A stretch of DNA of 64,000 bases from Neobacillus driksii (GTDB lineage: Bacteria; Bacillota; Bacilli; Bacillales; Cytobacillaceae): positions 124,001-188,000 of the forward strand of contig NZ_JACCBX010000010.1 in assembly GCF_013409995.1 (NCBI RefSeq). The letters run 5' to 3'. The translations under genes were made by a program, and so were the position numbers. The notes under the pieces were generated by a model that saw only the letters and a program-made list of their open reading frames with translations, was not told the DNA's origin and searched no databases. How positions within the stretch are numbered: the stretch's first letter is position 1; each line of letters opens with the position of its first letter. Shown here piece by piece: positions 49,839 through 59,151 of the stretch.

Positions 49839-50814
49839 TCAGGATCTATCAGATTTGCTTGGGCGCATCAGTGAAAAAATGATGGAACTTAAGCATCCGC
49901 CATTGGAGGAACTGACGCCTGAACAGTCGCGATTTTTTTATAAAGAAGCAAGAACATTTTTCAAGCCGTTTGAGTCAGACGGCATTCAAACACATAATGT
50001 CAATGTTGGTGAAGGGAATATCCCTGTCAGGATTTATCAGCCGGCAGGAGCCGAAGAACTGCCGGTTTTTCTATTTATGCATGGAGGGGGATGGGTCTTT
50101 GGAGATTTAGACAGTGCGGACACATTATGCACGTATTTTGCAAAGAATGCGGAGTGCCTTGTGATTTCAGTAGGTTACAGGCTTGCTCCTGAACATCCGT
50201 TTCCGGCTGCACTGCAGGATGTCATGGTTGTGGCACAATGGGCGCTTCAAAATGTTTGGCACTGGAACGGAAATCCTGCTCAGATGGCGATTGGAGGCGA
50301 ATCGTCTGGAGCGAATCTTGCAGCAGCGGCAGTCCTCTGGATGAAGGAACTTGGAAGCTGTCCTTTTCATCTTGAAGTCCTTATTACTCCTGTACTTCGT
50401 CATCAGTTTGAAACGGATTCCTATCAATCTGGGTATGCATTTAATTTGACGAAAGAAAAAATGGAGTGGTTTTGGAACCATTACGTAACCGATGCGAGAC
50501 AGGGAAGCCATCCATTTGCTTCTCCTCTGAATGCCAAAAGTCATAAAGATGTGCCGCCATTGCTTTTGGTAACGGCAGAATATGATCCGTTAAGAGATGA
50601 AGGATTCCAGTATGCGGAAAAACTTAAAAACGAAGGGGTTCATGTGAAACATCTGCATTTCAGGCAGCTCGTTCACAGTTTTCCTAATATGATCGGCCAG
50701 GTCAAAAGTGCAGATTCAGCCATGATGGAACTGGCCGGAACTTTAAAAACGAAGCTAAGAGAACGTTTTTTATTTTTAATTGAGAATGAGAATTATTTTC
50801 AAAAAGAAAGGTGA
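49816..50814 (+). CDS. HSL-type alpha/beta hydrolase in the siderophore cluster
   Basis: 332 residues from GTG 49816 (GGAG at 49806-49809). It has the hormone-sensitive lipase oxyanion motif HGGGWVFGD, nucleophile Ser in GGESSGANLAA, Asp in TAEYDPLRDEG and His in LVHSFPN, so the catalytic triad is complete. It overlaps the acetyltransferase by 23 nt and precedes the rhbA-like gene. Not part of the rhizobactin cluster as I know it. A role in hydrolysing the ferric siderophore to release iron, or in trimming an acyl group, is inference; a general carboxylesterase is the alternative. Confidence 0.82.
   Translation: MKRNHPIDQDLSDLLGRISEKMMELKHPPLEELTPEQSRFFYKEARTFFKPFESDGIQTHNVNVGEGNIPVRIYQPAGAEELPVFLFMHGGGWVFGDLDSADTLCTYFAKNAECLVISVGYRLAPEHPFPAALQDVMVVAQWALQNVWHWNGNPAQMAIGGESSGANLAAAAVLWMKELGSCPFHLEVLITPVLRHQFETDSYQSGYAFNLTKEKMEWFWNHYVTDARQGSHPFASPLNAKSHKDVPPLLLVTAEYDPLRDEGFQYAEKLKNEGVHVKHLHFRQLVHSFPNMIGQVKSADSAMMELAGTLKTKLRERFLFLIENENYFQKER
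50781..50801 (+). promoter_or_regulatory. Second Fur-like box, inside the hydrolase 3' end
   Basis: TGAGAATGAGAATTATTTTC matches 15 of 19 positions of the Fur consensus over the 19-mer from 50782. It lies 20 nt before the aminotransferase start. No clear -10 follows it. It may mark the original promoter of the six-gene rhb-like set. Confidence 0.5.
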
Positions 50815-50820
50815 TTATAT

Positions 50821-52173
50821 TTGCTGACAAATGAATTCTACCTAAACAGTCAAAACAAACGGGAATCGAATGCAAGATCCTATCCGCGCAGAATTCCGAT
50901 TGCCATCAGTGAAGCAGAAGGGATTTATGTAAAAGACGTAGAGAACAAAACGTACATAGACTGTCTAGCAGGAGCAGGCACACTTGCACTTGGCCATAAC
51001 CATCCTGTTGTGGTTGAGGCAATTGTAAAGGTAATCAGAGGGAAACGCCCGCTTCACACGCTTGATCTTACGACGCCAATGAAAGAGGAGTTTGTGGAAG
51101 AATTGTTTGCTGCACTGCCGGCCTCATTTGCAGAAAATGCGAAGATTCAATTTTGCGGCCCATCTGGTTCAGATGCGATTGAAGCAGCAATGAAGCTGGT
51201 GAAAACGGCAACTGGAAGGGGCGGAATGCTCTCGTTTCAAGGCGGATACCACGGAATGACCAATGGATCCCTCAGCCTCATGGGGAATCTTGGTCCGAAG
51301 ACGAAAATTCCGAATCTGATGTCTGAAGTTCACTTTCTTCCATATCCATATGCATACCGCTGTCCGTTTGGCATTGGGGGAGAAGAAGGAGCAGCAGTTG
51401 GATCGACATTCATTGAACGGACCTTGAATGATCCGGAATCAGGGATTGTAAAGCCTGCGGGAATGGTCATGGAAGTTGTTCAGGGTGAGGGAGGCGCCAT
51501 ACCTGCACCAGATGAATGGGTGAAGCAAGTCCGCCGGATTACTTCTGAACAGCAGATTCCACTTATTGTGGATGAAGTGCAGACAGGATTCGGGCGTACG
51601 GGAAAAATGTTTGCATTTGAGCATGCGGGCATTACTCCTGATGTGGTTGTTTTATCAAAAGCAATTGGCGGTACTCTTCCTCTTGCGGTCGTTGTCTATC
51701 ACAAAGATTTAGACCAGTGGGATCCTGGCGCTCATTCAGGAACCTTCCGCGGTAATCAGCTTGCCATTGCTGCAGGTACCGCAACAATGAAGTTTATTAA
51801 GCGGGAAAAACTTGACGAGCAGGCAGCTCTGCTTGGAGACTTCCTCATGCTGCGCTTAAAGGAAATGAAACAAGATGTCCAATCCATTGGTGACGTCCGA
51901 GGTTTAGGTCTTATGGTTGGGGCCGAAATCGTCGACAAAACCGCTCCTGCAGATGCACTCGGAAGTTATCCTGCAAATCCGCAGCTGGCTAAGAAAATTC
52001 AGCAGGAATGCTTTAAACGAGGGCTGATCCTTGAGCTTGGCGGCCGCCACGGAAGTACCGTCAGATTCCTGCCTCCGCTGATTATCACAAAAGAGCAGCT
52101 TGAAACGGTGTGCGATCTGTTCTTTGAAGCGGCTATGGCAGCGGAAAAAGCGCTTATGCCAAGTTTCGTATAG
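50821..52173 (+). CDS. dat: L-2,4-diaminobutyrate:2-oxoglutarate aminotransferase
   Basis: 450 residues, class III PLP aminotransferase, RhbA/EctB-like. It makes 2,4-diaminobutyrate from aspartate semialdehyde and glutamate. PLP-binding features: GPSGSDAIEAAMKL, GGYHGMTNGSLS, the VDEVQTGFGRTG segment and the Schiff-base Lys in VLSKAIGGTLPLAVV. TTG start at 50821 after GAAAGGTG. It begins the six-gene block ordered like rhbABCDEF. Confidence 0.92.
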   Translation: MLTNEFYLNSQNKRESNARSYPRRIPIAISEAEGIYVKDVENKTYIDCLAGAGTLALGHNHPVVVEAIVKVIRGKRPLHTLDLTTPMKEEFVEELFAALPASFAENAKIQFCGPSGSDAIEAAMKLVKTATGRGGMLSFQGGYHGMTNGSLSLMGNLGPKTKIPNLMSEVHFLPYPYAYRCPFGIGGEEGAAVGSTFIERTLNDPESGIVKPAGMVMEVVQGEGGAIPAPDEWVKQVRRITSEQQIPLIVDEVQTGFGRTGKMFAFEHAGITPDVVVLSKAIGGTLPLAVVVYHKDLDQWDPGAHSGTFRGNQLAIAAGTATMKFIKREKLDEQAALLGDFLMLRLKEMKQDVQSIGDVRGLGLMVGAEIVDKTAPADALGSYPANPQLAKKIQQECFKRGLILELGGRHGSTVRFLPPLIITKEQLETVCDLFFEAAMAAEKALMPSFV

Positions 52174-52185
52174 GAGGTGAAGAAA

Positions 52186-53706
52186 TTGACACCCAGTATA
52201 AAAACAAAAATCAATGCTTTTTTTCTCACAAATTCACAAGGGAGCATGGAAAGCTATCAACATGTAATGAACCAGGCGATGGAAACGCTGAAATCAGCCG
52301 TTCTTGCAAATGCTCCATTCAGCGGTGCTTCTCCTCAGCTTGTTAAGGAAGGACTTGAAGCTCGATTTCCTGAGTTCCTCCCTGAAGCTACCTGCAGTCC
52401 CAGGGAGGTTTTTCACAAGCTTTCATCTGCGGTTGCTGACCATGCCGTCTCTGTCCATCATCCGTTATGTGCAGCACATTTACACTGTCCGCCGATGCTG
52501 CCTGGTTTAGCAGCTGAAGTGTTGATTTCAGGATTGAATCTTTCAATGGACTCCTGGGACCAAAGCGGCGCTGCAACCATGGTGGAGCAGATGGTAATGG
52601 ATGGGCTTTGCCGCCTTTTCGGTCTTTATGAAGGCGACGGAGTCATGACGAGTGGAGGAACACAATCCAACTTGATGGGGCTTCTTCTTGCAAGAGAGCG
52701 TGCAGCTTTAAAGCTTTGGAACTGGGATATTAAGAAGCAGGGTCTCCCTGTAGAACACCACCTTCTTAAAATTCTGTGCTCGGATGCAGCCCATTTTTCC
52801 GTACAGCAGGCAGCCTCTGTTTTAGGGCTTGGAGAAGAAGCCGTCATTCCTGTAAAAACAGATGCAGCCCACAGGATGTGCATGAACGATTTAGAAGAAA
52901 AGCTGAAGCAGCTTAAAAAAGAAGGAAAAATTCCTTTTGCTCTAATCGCCACAGCAGGCACAACCGATTTTGGAGCCATAGATCCCCTAGAAAAAATGAG
53001 TCAGGCCGCTAAGCAATACGATCTTTGGTTCCATGTAGATGCGGCGTATGGGGGAGGCCTCATGATGTCAGATCAGCACAAACACAAACTGAAAGGCATT
53101 GATGAGGCGGACTCCATCACCGTTGATTTTCACAAAATGTTTTACCAGCCAATCAGCTGCGGGGCGTTCATGGTAAATGACCGCAGCACGTTTTCCTATA
53201 TGAAGCGGCACGCAGATTACCTCAACCCAGAGGAAGATGATGAAGAAGAAGTGCCGAATCTTGTAGGAAAATCCCTGCAGACAACTAGAAGATTTGATGC
53301 GTTAAAACCCTTCCTATCTTTTCAGCTGATAAGCAGGAGCGACTGGTCAGAAATCATCCGCCGCACCCTTTCCCTCGCACAGGAAGCATATAAAATGCTT
53401 GAACATGACAGTTCATTTACGGTTATGCATAAACCTGAGCTGAGCACGGTTGTTTTCAGGTATACAGGGGACTGCATGCTTACAGAGGATGCCGTCAATC
53501 TTCTAAACTACCGGATTCGGGACAGGTTGCTTGCAAATGGAGAAGCGGTCATTGCCCGTACAAAGGTAAATGGGCATGCTTGCCTGAAATTTACTCTATT
53601 AAATCCTCTCGCAGAAGCAGAGGATCTGTCAAAACTGATCCAGAGAATAAAAGAAATCGGACAAAATGAATGGAGGAGGCTTCAGAATGAACAGGGAAGA
53701 AGCTAG
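52186..53706 (+). CDS. ddc: L-2,4-diaminobutyrate decarboxylase
   Basis: 506 residues, group II PLP decarboxylase, RhbB-like. It converts 2,4-diaminobutyrate to 1,3-diaminopropane, the siderophore backbone. The N-terminal HPLCAAHLHCPPML and the SGGTQSNLMGL region bind substrate and cofactor. The PLP Lys is in ITVDFHKMFYQP. AGGAGGTGA at 52172-52180 supports TTG 52186 rather than the GTG at 52177 inside that site. It overlaps the next gene by 20 nt. Confidence 0.92.
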   Translation: MTPSIKTKINAFFLTNSQGSMESYQHVMNQAMETLKSAVLANAPFSGASPQLVKEGLEARFPEFLPEATCSPREVFHKLSSAVADHAVSVHHPLCAAHLHCPPMLPGLAAEVLISGLNLSMDSWDQSGAATMVEQMVMDGLCRLFGLYEGDGVMTSGGTQSNLMGLLLARERAALKLWNWDIKKQGLPVEHHLLKILCSDAAHFSVQQAASVLGLGEEAVIPVKTDAAHRMCMNDLEEKLKQLKKEGKIPFALIATAGTTDFGAIDPLEKMSQAAKQYDLWFHVDAAYGGGLMMSDQHKHKLKGIDEADSITVDFHKMFYQPISCGAFMVNDRSTFSYMKRHADYLNPEEDDEEEVPNLVGKSLQTTRRFDALKPFLSFQLISRSDWSEIIRRTLSLAQEAYKMLEHDSSFTVMHKPELSTVVFRYTGDCMLTEDAVNLLNYRIRDRLLANGEAVIARTKVNGHACLKFTLLNPLAEAEDLSKLIQRIKEIGQNEWRRLQNEQGRS

Positions 53707-55468
53707 AAAACGTGCAGAGTATGCTACGCTGCAAAGCTATTTAAATTGTTATATCCGTGAGACGGGAAAAGGCTCTTTAACAGAGGATGTTCCACCAGAG
53801 CTTAAACATGCCCATTCAGGCAAATGGATGAAGCTTTCGCTTAAAAATAAATCTGCTTTATACATACCTTTAGCTTATTATTCAGAAACAGGACGCCACT
53901 TAGTTGGACCAGTAGTTTATATGGGTTCTGAAAAACTGAATTTCATGGACTGCATTGATGTGACGTTAATAGACTTGAATGCTGGCAAGCCGGATGAAAA
54001 AAAGAATGAGCTGCTTAACCGCATTTCCCAGAGCTGTACGCTGATGGCAGCATTTATTGAAAAACGTTCAGGAGAAGAAGACGAACTGTATGGCACAGAC
54101 TTTGATTTCCTTGCAGCAGAGCAGTCGCTTTTATTTGGACACCTGTTTCATCCTGCACCAAAAAGCAGGGAAGGGATGAATGAAGAGGAAATCAGATCCT
54201 ATTCACCTGAATTAAAAGGCTCCTTTCCGCTGCATTATTTCAGAGCTCCTGCTGACCTTGTTTATTCTAAATCCCTGCTTCCGCATTCAGCCATTCAGCA
54301 GATTAAGCAAATGGTCCTTGATGATCCGGAAATAACAAATGACTTCAAAAACAAGTATGCAAAAGAGGACGGGCACGCGCTGCTTCCGCTGCATCCGTGG
54401 CAGGCAAAATATGTCCTTCAAGATCATGAGATTAAGAGTCTTGCAGAAGCGGGAGCTATTGAAGACCTTGGACAGCAAGGACGTTCTTACTTTGCCACCT
54501 CCTCACTGAGAACAGTATTTCATCCTGATGTGCCGTTTATGCTGAAGTTTTCATTGAACATAAAAATTACGAATTCTGTACGGGCTAATTTAATGAAGGA
54601 ACTAGAACGCGGCGCAGAGGTAAAAGAACTGATGGAGGCCGGCCTCGGGAAGGAAATTTCAGATGAGTTTCCGCAGTTCAGGTTTGTTCACGATCCGGCA
54701 TTTCTCACCTTGAAGCTGGAGGACAGGAAAGAATCCGGGTTCGAAGTCATCCTTCGAGATAACCCGTTTTATCAGGAAAATGCGGATCAAACAACGGCCA
54801 TCGTCTCTTTATGCCAAGATGGACTGAAAAGAGGAACATCAAGACTTTCAAGCATAATCCGCGGCATAGCAGATAAAGAAAACCGCACCACAAGCGAAAT
54901 CAGTTCGGACTGGCTAAAGCGTTACTTGGAGATTTCCCTAAAACCGATTCTCTGGCTTTATTATGAGAAGGGGATCGCACTCGAGGCTCATCAGCAAAAC
55001 AGCATTGTTCAGTTGAATGACGGATATCCTGAGCGATTCTTTTACCGTGATAATCAAGGATTTTACTTCTGTGAATCAAAGAAGAGCGTACTTGAGTCAT
55101 TTCTTCCTGAAGCGGGACAGAAAAGCGAAACCTTCTGTTCAGATACAGTAGCAGATGAGCGTCTGCGCTACTATTTCTTTTTCAATCATTTGTTCGGTAT
55201 TGTGAATGCTTTCGGGACGGCAGGACTGGCAGACGAACGCATGCTGCTTAAGATCATCCAGGAAGAAATGGAAGCCTATTCTGTTCCAGATGGACATCCT
55301 TCTCAGCTTATAAAAAGCTTCCTGGAACGCGAGAAACTACCTTGCAAGGCCAATCTCATGACACGATTCCACGACTTAGATGAGCTTGTAGGTCCCCTTG
55401 AAACTCAGTCTGTGTATGTGGATGTTCCAAATCCACTGTTAAAAAAGGAGGCCGTCGCTTCATTATGA
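53687..55468 (+). CDS. NIS siderophore synthetase, IucA/IucC family (RhbC-like)
   Basis: 593 residues. NRPS-independent siderophore synthetase that adenylates citrate and couples it to the hydroxamate amine. Family motifs: HPWQAKYVLQDHE (about 240-252), the SSLRTVFHPDVPFMLKFSLNIKIT segment that binds ATP, and EAHQQNSIVQL in the FhuF-like C-terminal part. ATG 53687 follows GGAGGAGG. By gene order it corresponds to RhbC, but the order of action with the synthetase at 57327 is inferred only. Overlap of 4 nt with the next gene. Confidence 0.92.
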   Translation: MNREEARKRAEYATLQSYLNCYIRETGKGSLTEDVPPELKHAHSGKWMKLSLKNKSALYIPLAYYSETGRHLVGPVVYMGSEKLNFMDCIDVTLIDLNAGKPDEKKNELLNRISQSCTLMAAFIEKRSGEEDELYGTDFDFLAAEQSLLFGHLFHPAPKSREGMNEEEIRSYSPELKGSFPLHYFRAPADLVYSKSLLPHSAIQQIKQMVLDDPEITNDFKNKYAKEDGHALLPLHPWQAKYVLQDHEIKSLAEAGAIEDLGQQGRSYFATSSLRTVFHPDVPFMLKFSLNIKITNSVRANLMKELERGAEVKELMEAGLGKEISDEFPQFRFVHDPAFLTLKLEDRKESGFEVILRDNPFYQENADQTTAIVSLCQDGLKRGTSRLSSIIRGIADKENRTTSEISSDWLKRYLEISLKPILWLYYEKGIALEAHQQNSIVQLNDGYPERFFYRDNQGFYFCESKKSVLESFLPEAGQKSETFCSDTVADERLRYYFFFNHLFGIVNAFGTAGLADERMLLKIIQEEMEAYSVPDGHPSQLIKSFLEREKLPCKANLMTRFHDLDELVGPLETQSVYVDVPNPLLKKEAVASL

Positions 55469-56016
55469 TTCAACAAGAAACAAACAAAGTGATTACGTTC
55501 CGCAAGGTTGATTTTGAGAAGGATGCGGTCTTACTTCATCAGTGGCACCATGAGCCGCACGTCATTCCTTTTTGGCACCAGAACTTTCCATTCAGCCAGT
55601 ATGCAAAGCACTTAAAGGGTTTACTTTCGGACAATCATCAAACCTTATGGATCGGCATGATAAACGGGGAAGAGATGAGCTACTGGGAAACATATTGGGT
55701 AAAAGACGATATCATCCGCCGCTATTATGGTGCAGAACCATTTGATCAGGGAGTTCATTTGCTCATTGGAGACCCCTCTTATTTAGGAAAAAGTCTGGCA
55801 GAGCCTATGCTTCAGAGCATCATGAAGCAAATGTTTTCTGACAGCAGGACAGCGAGGATTGTTGCGGAACCTGATAGCCGCAACACTAAAATGATTCACG
55901 TGTTTAAAAAGTGTGGGTTTGTTCCGCAAAAGGAGCTTAACCTTCCTGATAAACAAGCCCTGTTTTTGATCTGCACAAGAGAAGATTTTGAAAGGAGGCT
56001 TACAAGTGGTTTATGA
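55465..56016 (+). CDS. Hydroxylysine/diaminopropane N-acetyltransferase, IucB/RhbD-like (second copy)
   Basis: 183 residues. GNAT fold with LHQWHHEPHVIPFW, GVHLLIGDPSYLGKSLAEPM and VAEPDSRNTKMIHVFKKCGF, the standard pattern of siderophore acetyltransferases. It is expected to acetylate N-hydroxy-1,3-diaminopropane to the hydroxamate. ATG 55465 overlaps the preceding stop (ATGA). It matches the rhbD position, so it is probably the core acetyltransferase, whereas the copy at 49209 is the extra one. Confidence 0.9.
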   Translation: MIQQETNKVITFRKVDFEKDAVLLHQWHHEPHVIPFWHQNFPFSQYAKHLKGLLSDNHQTLWIGMINGEEMSYWETYWVKDDIIRRYYGAEPFDQGVHLLIGDPSYLGKSLAEPMLQSIMKQMFSDSRTARIVAEPDSRNTKMIHVFKKCGFVPQKELNLPDKQALFLICTREDFERRLTSGL

Positions 56017-57313
56017 CGTGATTGGTGTCGGACTTGGTCCGTTTAATCTGGGTATGGCTGCCCTTATAGATGAAACAGGCGGAATGGACGCTTTGTTTTT
56101 TGATCAAAAACCGGAGTTTGCCTGGCATGAAGGATTACTAATCGAAGGAACGACTCTTCAGGTTCCTTTTATGGCGGATGCCGTTACAATGGTGAATCCA
56201 GCGAGCAAATACAGCTTTTTGAATTATTTGCATCACCAGAAACGGCTGTACCACTTTTATTTTTTGGAATCTTTCCATATACCCCGAAGAGAATATAACC
56301 ATTACCTCCAATGGGTCTCAAAGCAGCTGTCATCATGCCGGTTCAGCAAAAGAGTCATTGATGCAGCCGAGCATGCGGATGGCTATGAAGTTAGTGTAGA
56401 AGATGTTTTGACAGGACATGTGGAGATTTATTACGCGAAGCATGTGGTTCTGGGAATGGGAAGTGCCCCGAATCTGCCGGAATGGACGGCGGCAGGCAGC
56501 CGGAATCTCTATCATTCTTCTGAGTTTTTGCAAAGAAGGAATGAAGCACTGGGAGAGACAGTCACAGTAATTGGCTCAGGGCAAAGTGCAGCAGAGGTTT
56601 TCCTTGAGCTTTTAAAAGAGCAGGTAACTGCGGGTTATAAGCTGAATTGGCTAACACGTACAGACGGTTTCTTTCCGATGGAATATTCCAAGCTCGGGCT
56701 TGAACATTTTTCACCTGATTACACGGATTATTTTTACCGCTTGCCTCAAAGCCTGAAGGATGAAGTTGTGTCGAAGCAGGATACTCTTTATAAGGGAATA
56801 AGCGCAGATACGATTGCAGACATTTACAATCTTTTATATGAAAGAACGATCGCTGGACAAAAGCCGGACGTACAGCTCCTTGCCAAATCGGCAGTTAAAG
56901 ATATCTCTGAATATGGGGGCGGTCTTTTGCTCGACTGTTATCACTGGGAGGAGGGTGAATCGTTTAAGGTTGAAACAGATACCGTTATCGCTGCAACAGG
57001 ATACAAAACCCTCTGGCCAAAAGCATTCAGCAGCCTGGCTGATTCGATAAAATGGGACGAAGCAGGACGCCCTGTTATTTCGAGAAACTATCAGGTTGAA
57101 ATGCATGAGACAAGAGATGGGCACAAGGTGTTTATTCAAAACGGCGAGCTGCATACCCATGGGGTAGGAGCGCCTGATTTGGGGCTTGGCGCTTATCGGA
57201 ATGCCGTTATCATAAATTCGATTGCCGGTAAAACAATGTTTGAGATTCCAGAAAAAAATGTCTTTCAGCACTTTGGGATCCAGCATCTTGCCCGGAAGAA
57301 ACAAACCGTATAG
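56006..57313 (+). CDS. Diaminopropane N-monooxygenase, IucD/RhbE-like
   Basis: 435 residues. FAD- and NADPH-dependent N-hydroxylase of the lysine/ornithine monooxygenase family. FAD site GVGLGPFNLGMAAL at the N-terminus, NADPH site VIGSGQSAAEVFLELL in the middle, and the ATGY motif near the C-terminus. GTG 56006 with AGGAGG (55994-55999) is preferred to the in-frame start at 55988. It hydroxylates 1,3-diaminopropane before acetylation. It overlaps the acetyltransferase by 11 nt. Confidence 0.92.
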   Translation: MVYDVIGVGLGPFNLGMAALIDETGGMDALFFDQKPEFAWHEGLLIEGTTLQVPFMADAVTMVNPASKYSFLNYLHHQKRLYHFYFLESFHIPRREYNHYLQWVSKQLSSCRFSKRVIDAAEHADGYEVSVEDVLTGHVEIYYAKHVVLGMGSAPNLPEWTAAGSRNLYHSSEFLQRRNEALGETVTVIGSGQSAAEVFLELLKEQVTAGYKLNWLTRTDGFFPMEYSKLGLEHFSPDYTDYFYRLPQSLKDEVVSKQDTLYKGISADTIADIYNLLYERTIAGQKPDVQLLAKSAVKDISEYGGGLLLDCYHWEEGESFKVETDTVIAATGYKTLWPKAFSSLADSIKWDEAGRPVISRNYQVEMHETRDGHKVFIQNGELHTHGVGAPDLGLGAYRNAVIINSIAGKTMFEIPEKNVFQHFGIQHLARKKQTV

Positions 57314-57326
57314 GAGAGTGAATGAA

Positions 57327-59105
57327 ATGGAAACGAACGTGAAAAAAAGGCACTGGGAAATAGCAAACAAACGGCTGCTTGCCAAAATGATTGCAGAGTT
57401 TTTATATGAAGACATGATTTCAGCTGAGAAAACGGATGGTCTTTATCACCTTACATTAGAAGGCGGGACGATGTACAGATTCCAGGCGGAAGAACGGCTT
57501 ATGGACAGCTACTGGATAGACCCTGACTCCATTCAGATAAAAACAGGCGGTGAATGGGCAAATGCTAAAAGCGCAGTTGCCTTTCTGCTTGAGCTGCAAA
57601 AGGAAATCGGCATCAAACCATTTACTGCCGCTTATCTGATTGAAGAATATAAACGGACGCTGCTTGCAGATGCCCATATCTTGGCCAGCCAGGAAAATCA
57701 GCGGACTGAGTCCCTCCTTGAAATCGATTATGCCGAGCTTGAAGGGGAAATGACCGGTCATCCATGGATTACATATAATAAAGGAAGAATCGGATTTTCC
57801 TATACGGATTACCTACAGTATGCGCCGGAACAGAAGAAGGTGGTAAAGCTTGACTGGATAGCTGTTTCAAAAGAGAAGGGGAGCTTTCATTCAATTGAAG
57901 AAGTAAATTATGAAGATTTACTGAAAAGCGAGCTTGGTGATTCTCTTTGGGTAACGTTTCAGAAGGTTCTGCATGAGGAAGGTATTCAGCCGGAGGACTA
58001 TTTCTTCATGCCTGTTCATGAATGGCAGTGGAATCATGTCCTGGTACCACTTTTTTCAGAAGAGCTGTTTGAAAAGCGCATCGTTTATCTTGGAAAAGGA
58101 GAGGATGAGTACCTGCCACAGCAATCCATCAGAACCTTCGTGAACATGAAAGATAAGATGAAATATCATGTGAAGCTTCCGATGAGCATTTTGAATACAC
58201 TCGTTTATCGCGGCCTGCCGTCTGAGCGGGTGGTGCTTGCACCGGAAATCACGCAGCATATTCAGGGAATCCGGGATCGTGACTCATTCTTGCGTGATAC
58301 ATGCAGAGTTGTACTCCCTGGAGAAATAGCAAGCATGAACTACGCACATCCAGATTATACAAAGCTGCAAGGGGCTCCATATCAATTCCTTGAGATGCTA
58401 GGTGTCATCTGGAGAGAAAGTATTTATTCATTCCTGGAGGAAGGAGAGCAGGCGATAACCCTGGCTGCGCTTTTATATGTTGGGGAGGACGGAGAATCCT
58501 ATGCGCTTGAACTTGCCAAAAAGGCTGGCCTCAACGCAGAAGAGTGGACAAAACAGCTATTTGATGTGCTGCTTCCGCCGCTTCTGCACTACTTATATCA
58601 ATATGGAACCGTTTTTTCGCCTCACGGTCAGAATACCGTTGTCATTTTAAAGGACAGCAAACCGCACCGTCTCGCCGTTAAAGATTTTGTGGATGATGTG
58701 AACATCAGTGATCAGCCGCTGTCCGAGCTGGAAAACATCTCAGCAGAGTTAAAAAATGTGCTGAGAAGCGAGGCTCCGGAAGGACTCTGTCAATTTATCT
58801 TTACCGGATTGTTCGTATGCCACTTCCGCTATCTCGCAGACATTCTTCATCGGAGCAGGGAGCTGGATGAAGCTGTTTTCTGGAACATGCTAAGAGAGAC
58901 GATTCTATCTTATCAGGCGCAGTTCCCTAAACTGAAAGAACGATTTGAGCTGTTTGATCTGTTGAGACCATCCTTTAAAAAACTTTGCCTCAACCGGAAC
59001 CGGATGATTGAATATGGATATGGCGATGGCGATGACCGGCCTCATGCTTCAGAATTTGGAAGAGTAAAAAACCCGCTGGCTGCTGGAAAGCCTGCGGTTG
59101 TTTAA
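57327..59105 (+). CDS. NIS siderophore synthetase, IucA/IucC family (RhbF-like)
   Basis: 592 residues. It has MPVHEWQWNHVLVPLF, the ATP-binding SIRTFVNMKDKMKYHVKLPMS region and the C-terminal FSPHGQNTVVIL segment with the catalytic pattern of the family. It should attach the second hydroxamate arm to the citrate monoamide, completing a schizokinen-type product. ATG 57327 follows TAGGAGAG; the frame is open into the previous gene. It is the last gene of the operon, followed by a terminator. Confidence 0.92.
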   Translation: METNVKKRHWEIANKRLLAKMIAEFLYEDMISAEKTDGLYHLTLEGGTMYRFQAEERLMDSYWIDPDSIQIKTGGEWANAKSAVAFLLELQKEIGIKPFTAAYLIEEYKRTLLADAHILASQENQRTESLLEIDYAELEGEMTGHPWITYNKGRIGFSYTDYLQYAPEQKKVVKLDWIAVSKEKGSFHSIEEVNYEDLLKSELGDSLWVTFQKVLHEEGIQPEDYFFMPVHEWQWNHVLVPLFSEELFEKRIVYLGKGEDEYLPQQSIRTFVNMKDKMKYHVKLPMSILNTLVYRGLPSERVVLAPEITQHIQGIRDRDSFLRDTCRVVLPGEIASMNYAHPDYTKLQGAPYQFLEMLGVIWRESIYSFLEEGEQAITLAALLYVGEDGESYALELAKKAGLNAEEWTKQLFDVLLPPLLHYLYQYGTVFSPHGQNTVVILKDSKPHRLAVKDFVDDVNISDQPLSELENISAELKNVLRSEAPEGLCQFIFTGLFVCHFRYLADILHRSRELDEAVFWNMLRETILSYQAQFPKLKERFELFDLLRPSFKKLCLNRNRMIEYGYGDGDDRPHASEFGRVKNPLAAGKPAVV

Positions 59106-59112
59106 AAAAGTT

Positions 59113-59151
59113 AGGGTGACAGTATTCAAAAGGTGCTGCCACCCTTTTTTT
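59113..59151 (+). terminator. Intrinsic terminator of the siderophore operon
   Basis: AGGGTGACAG and CTGCCACCCT pair (one mismatch) and are followed by six T. Confidence 0.8.
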
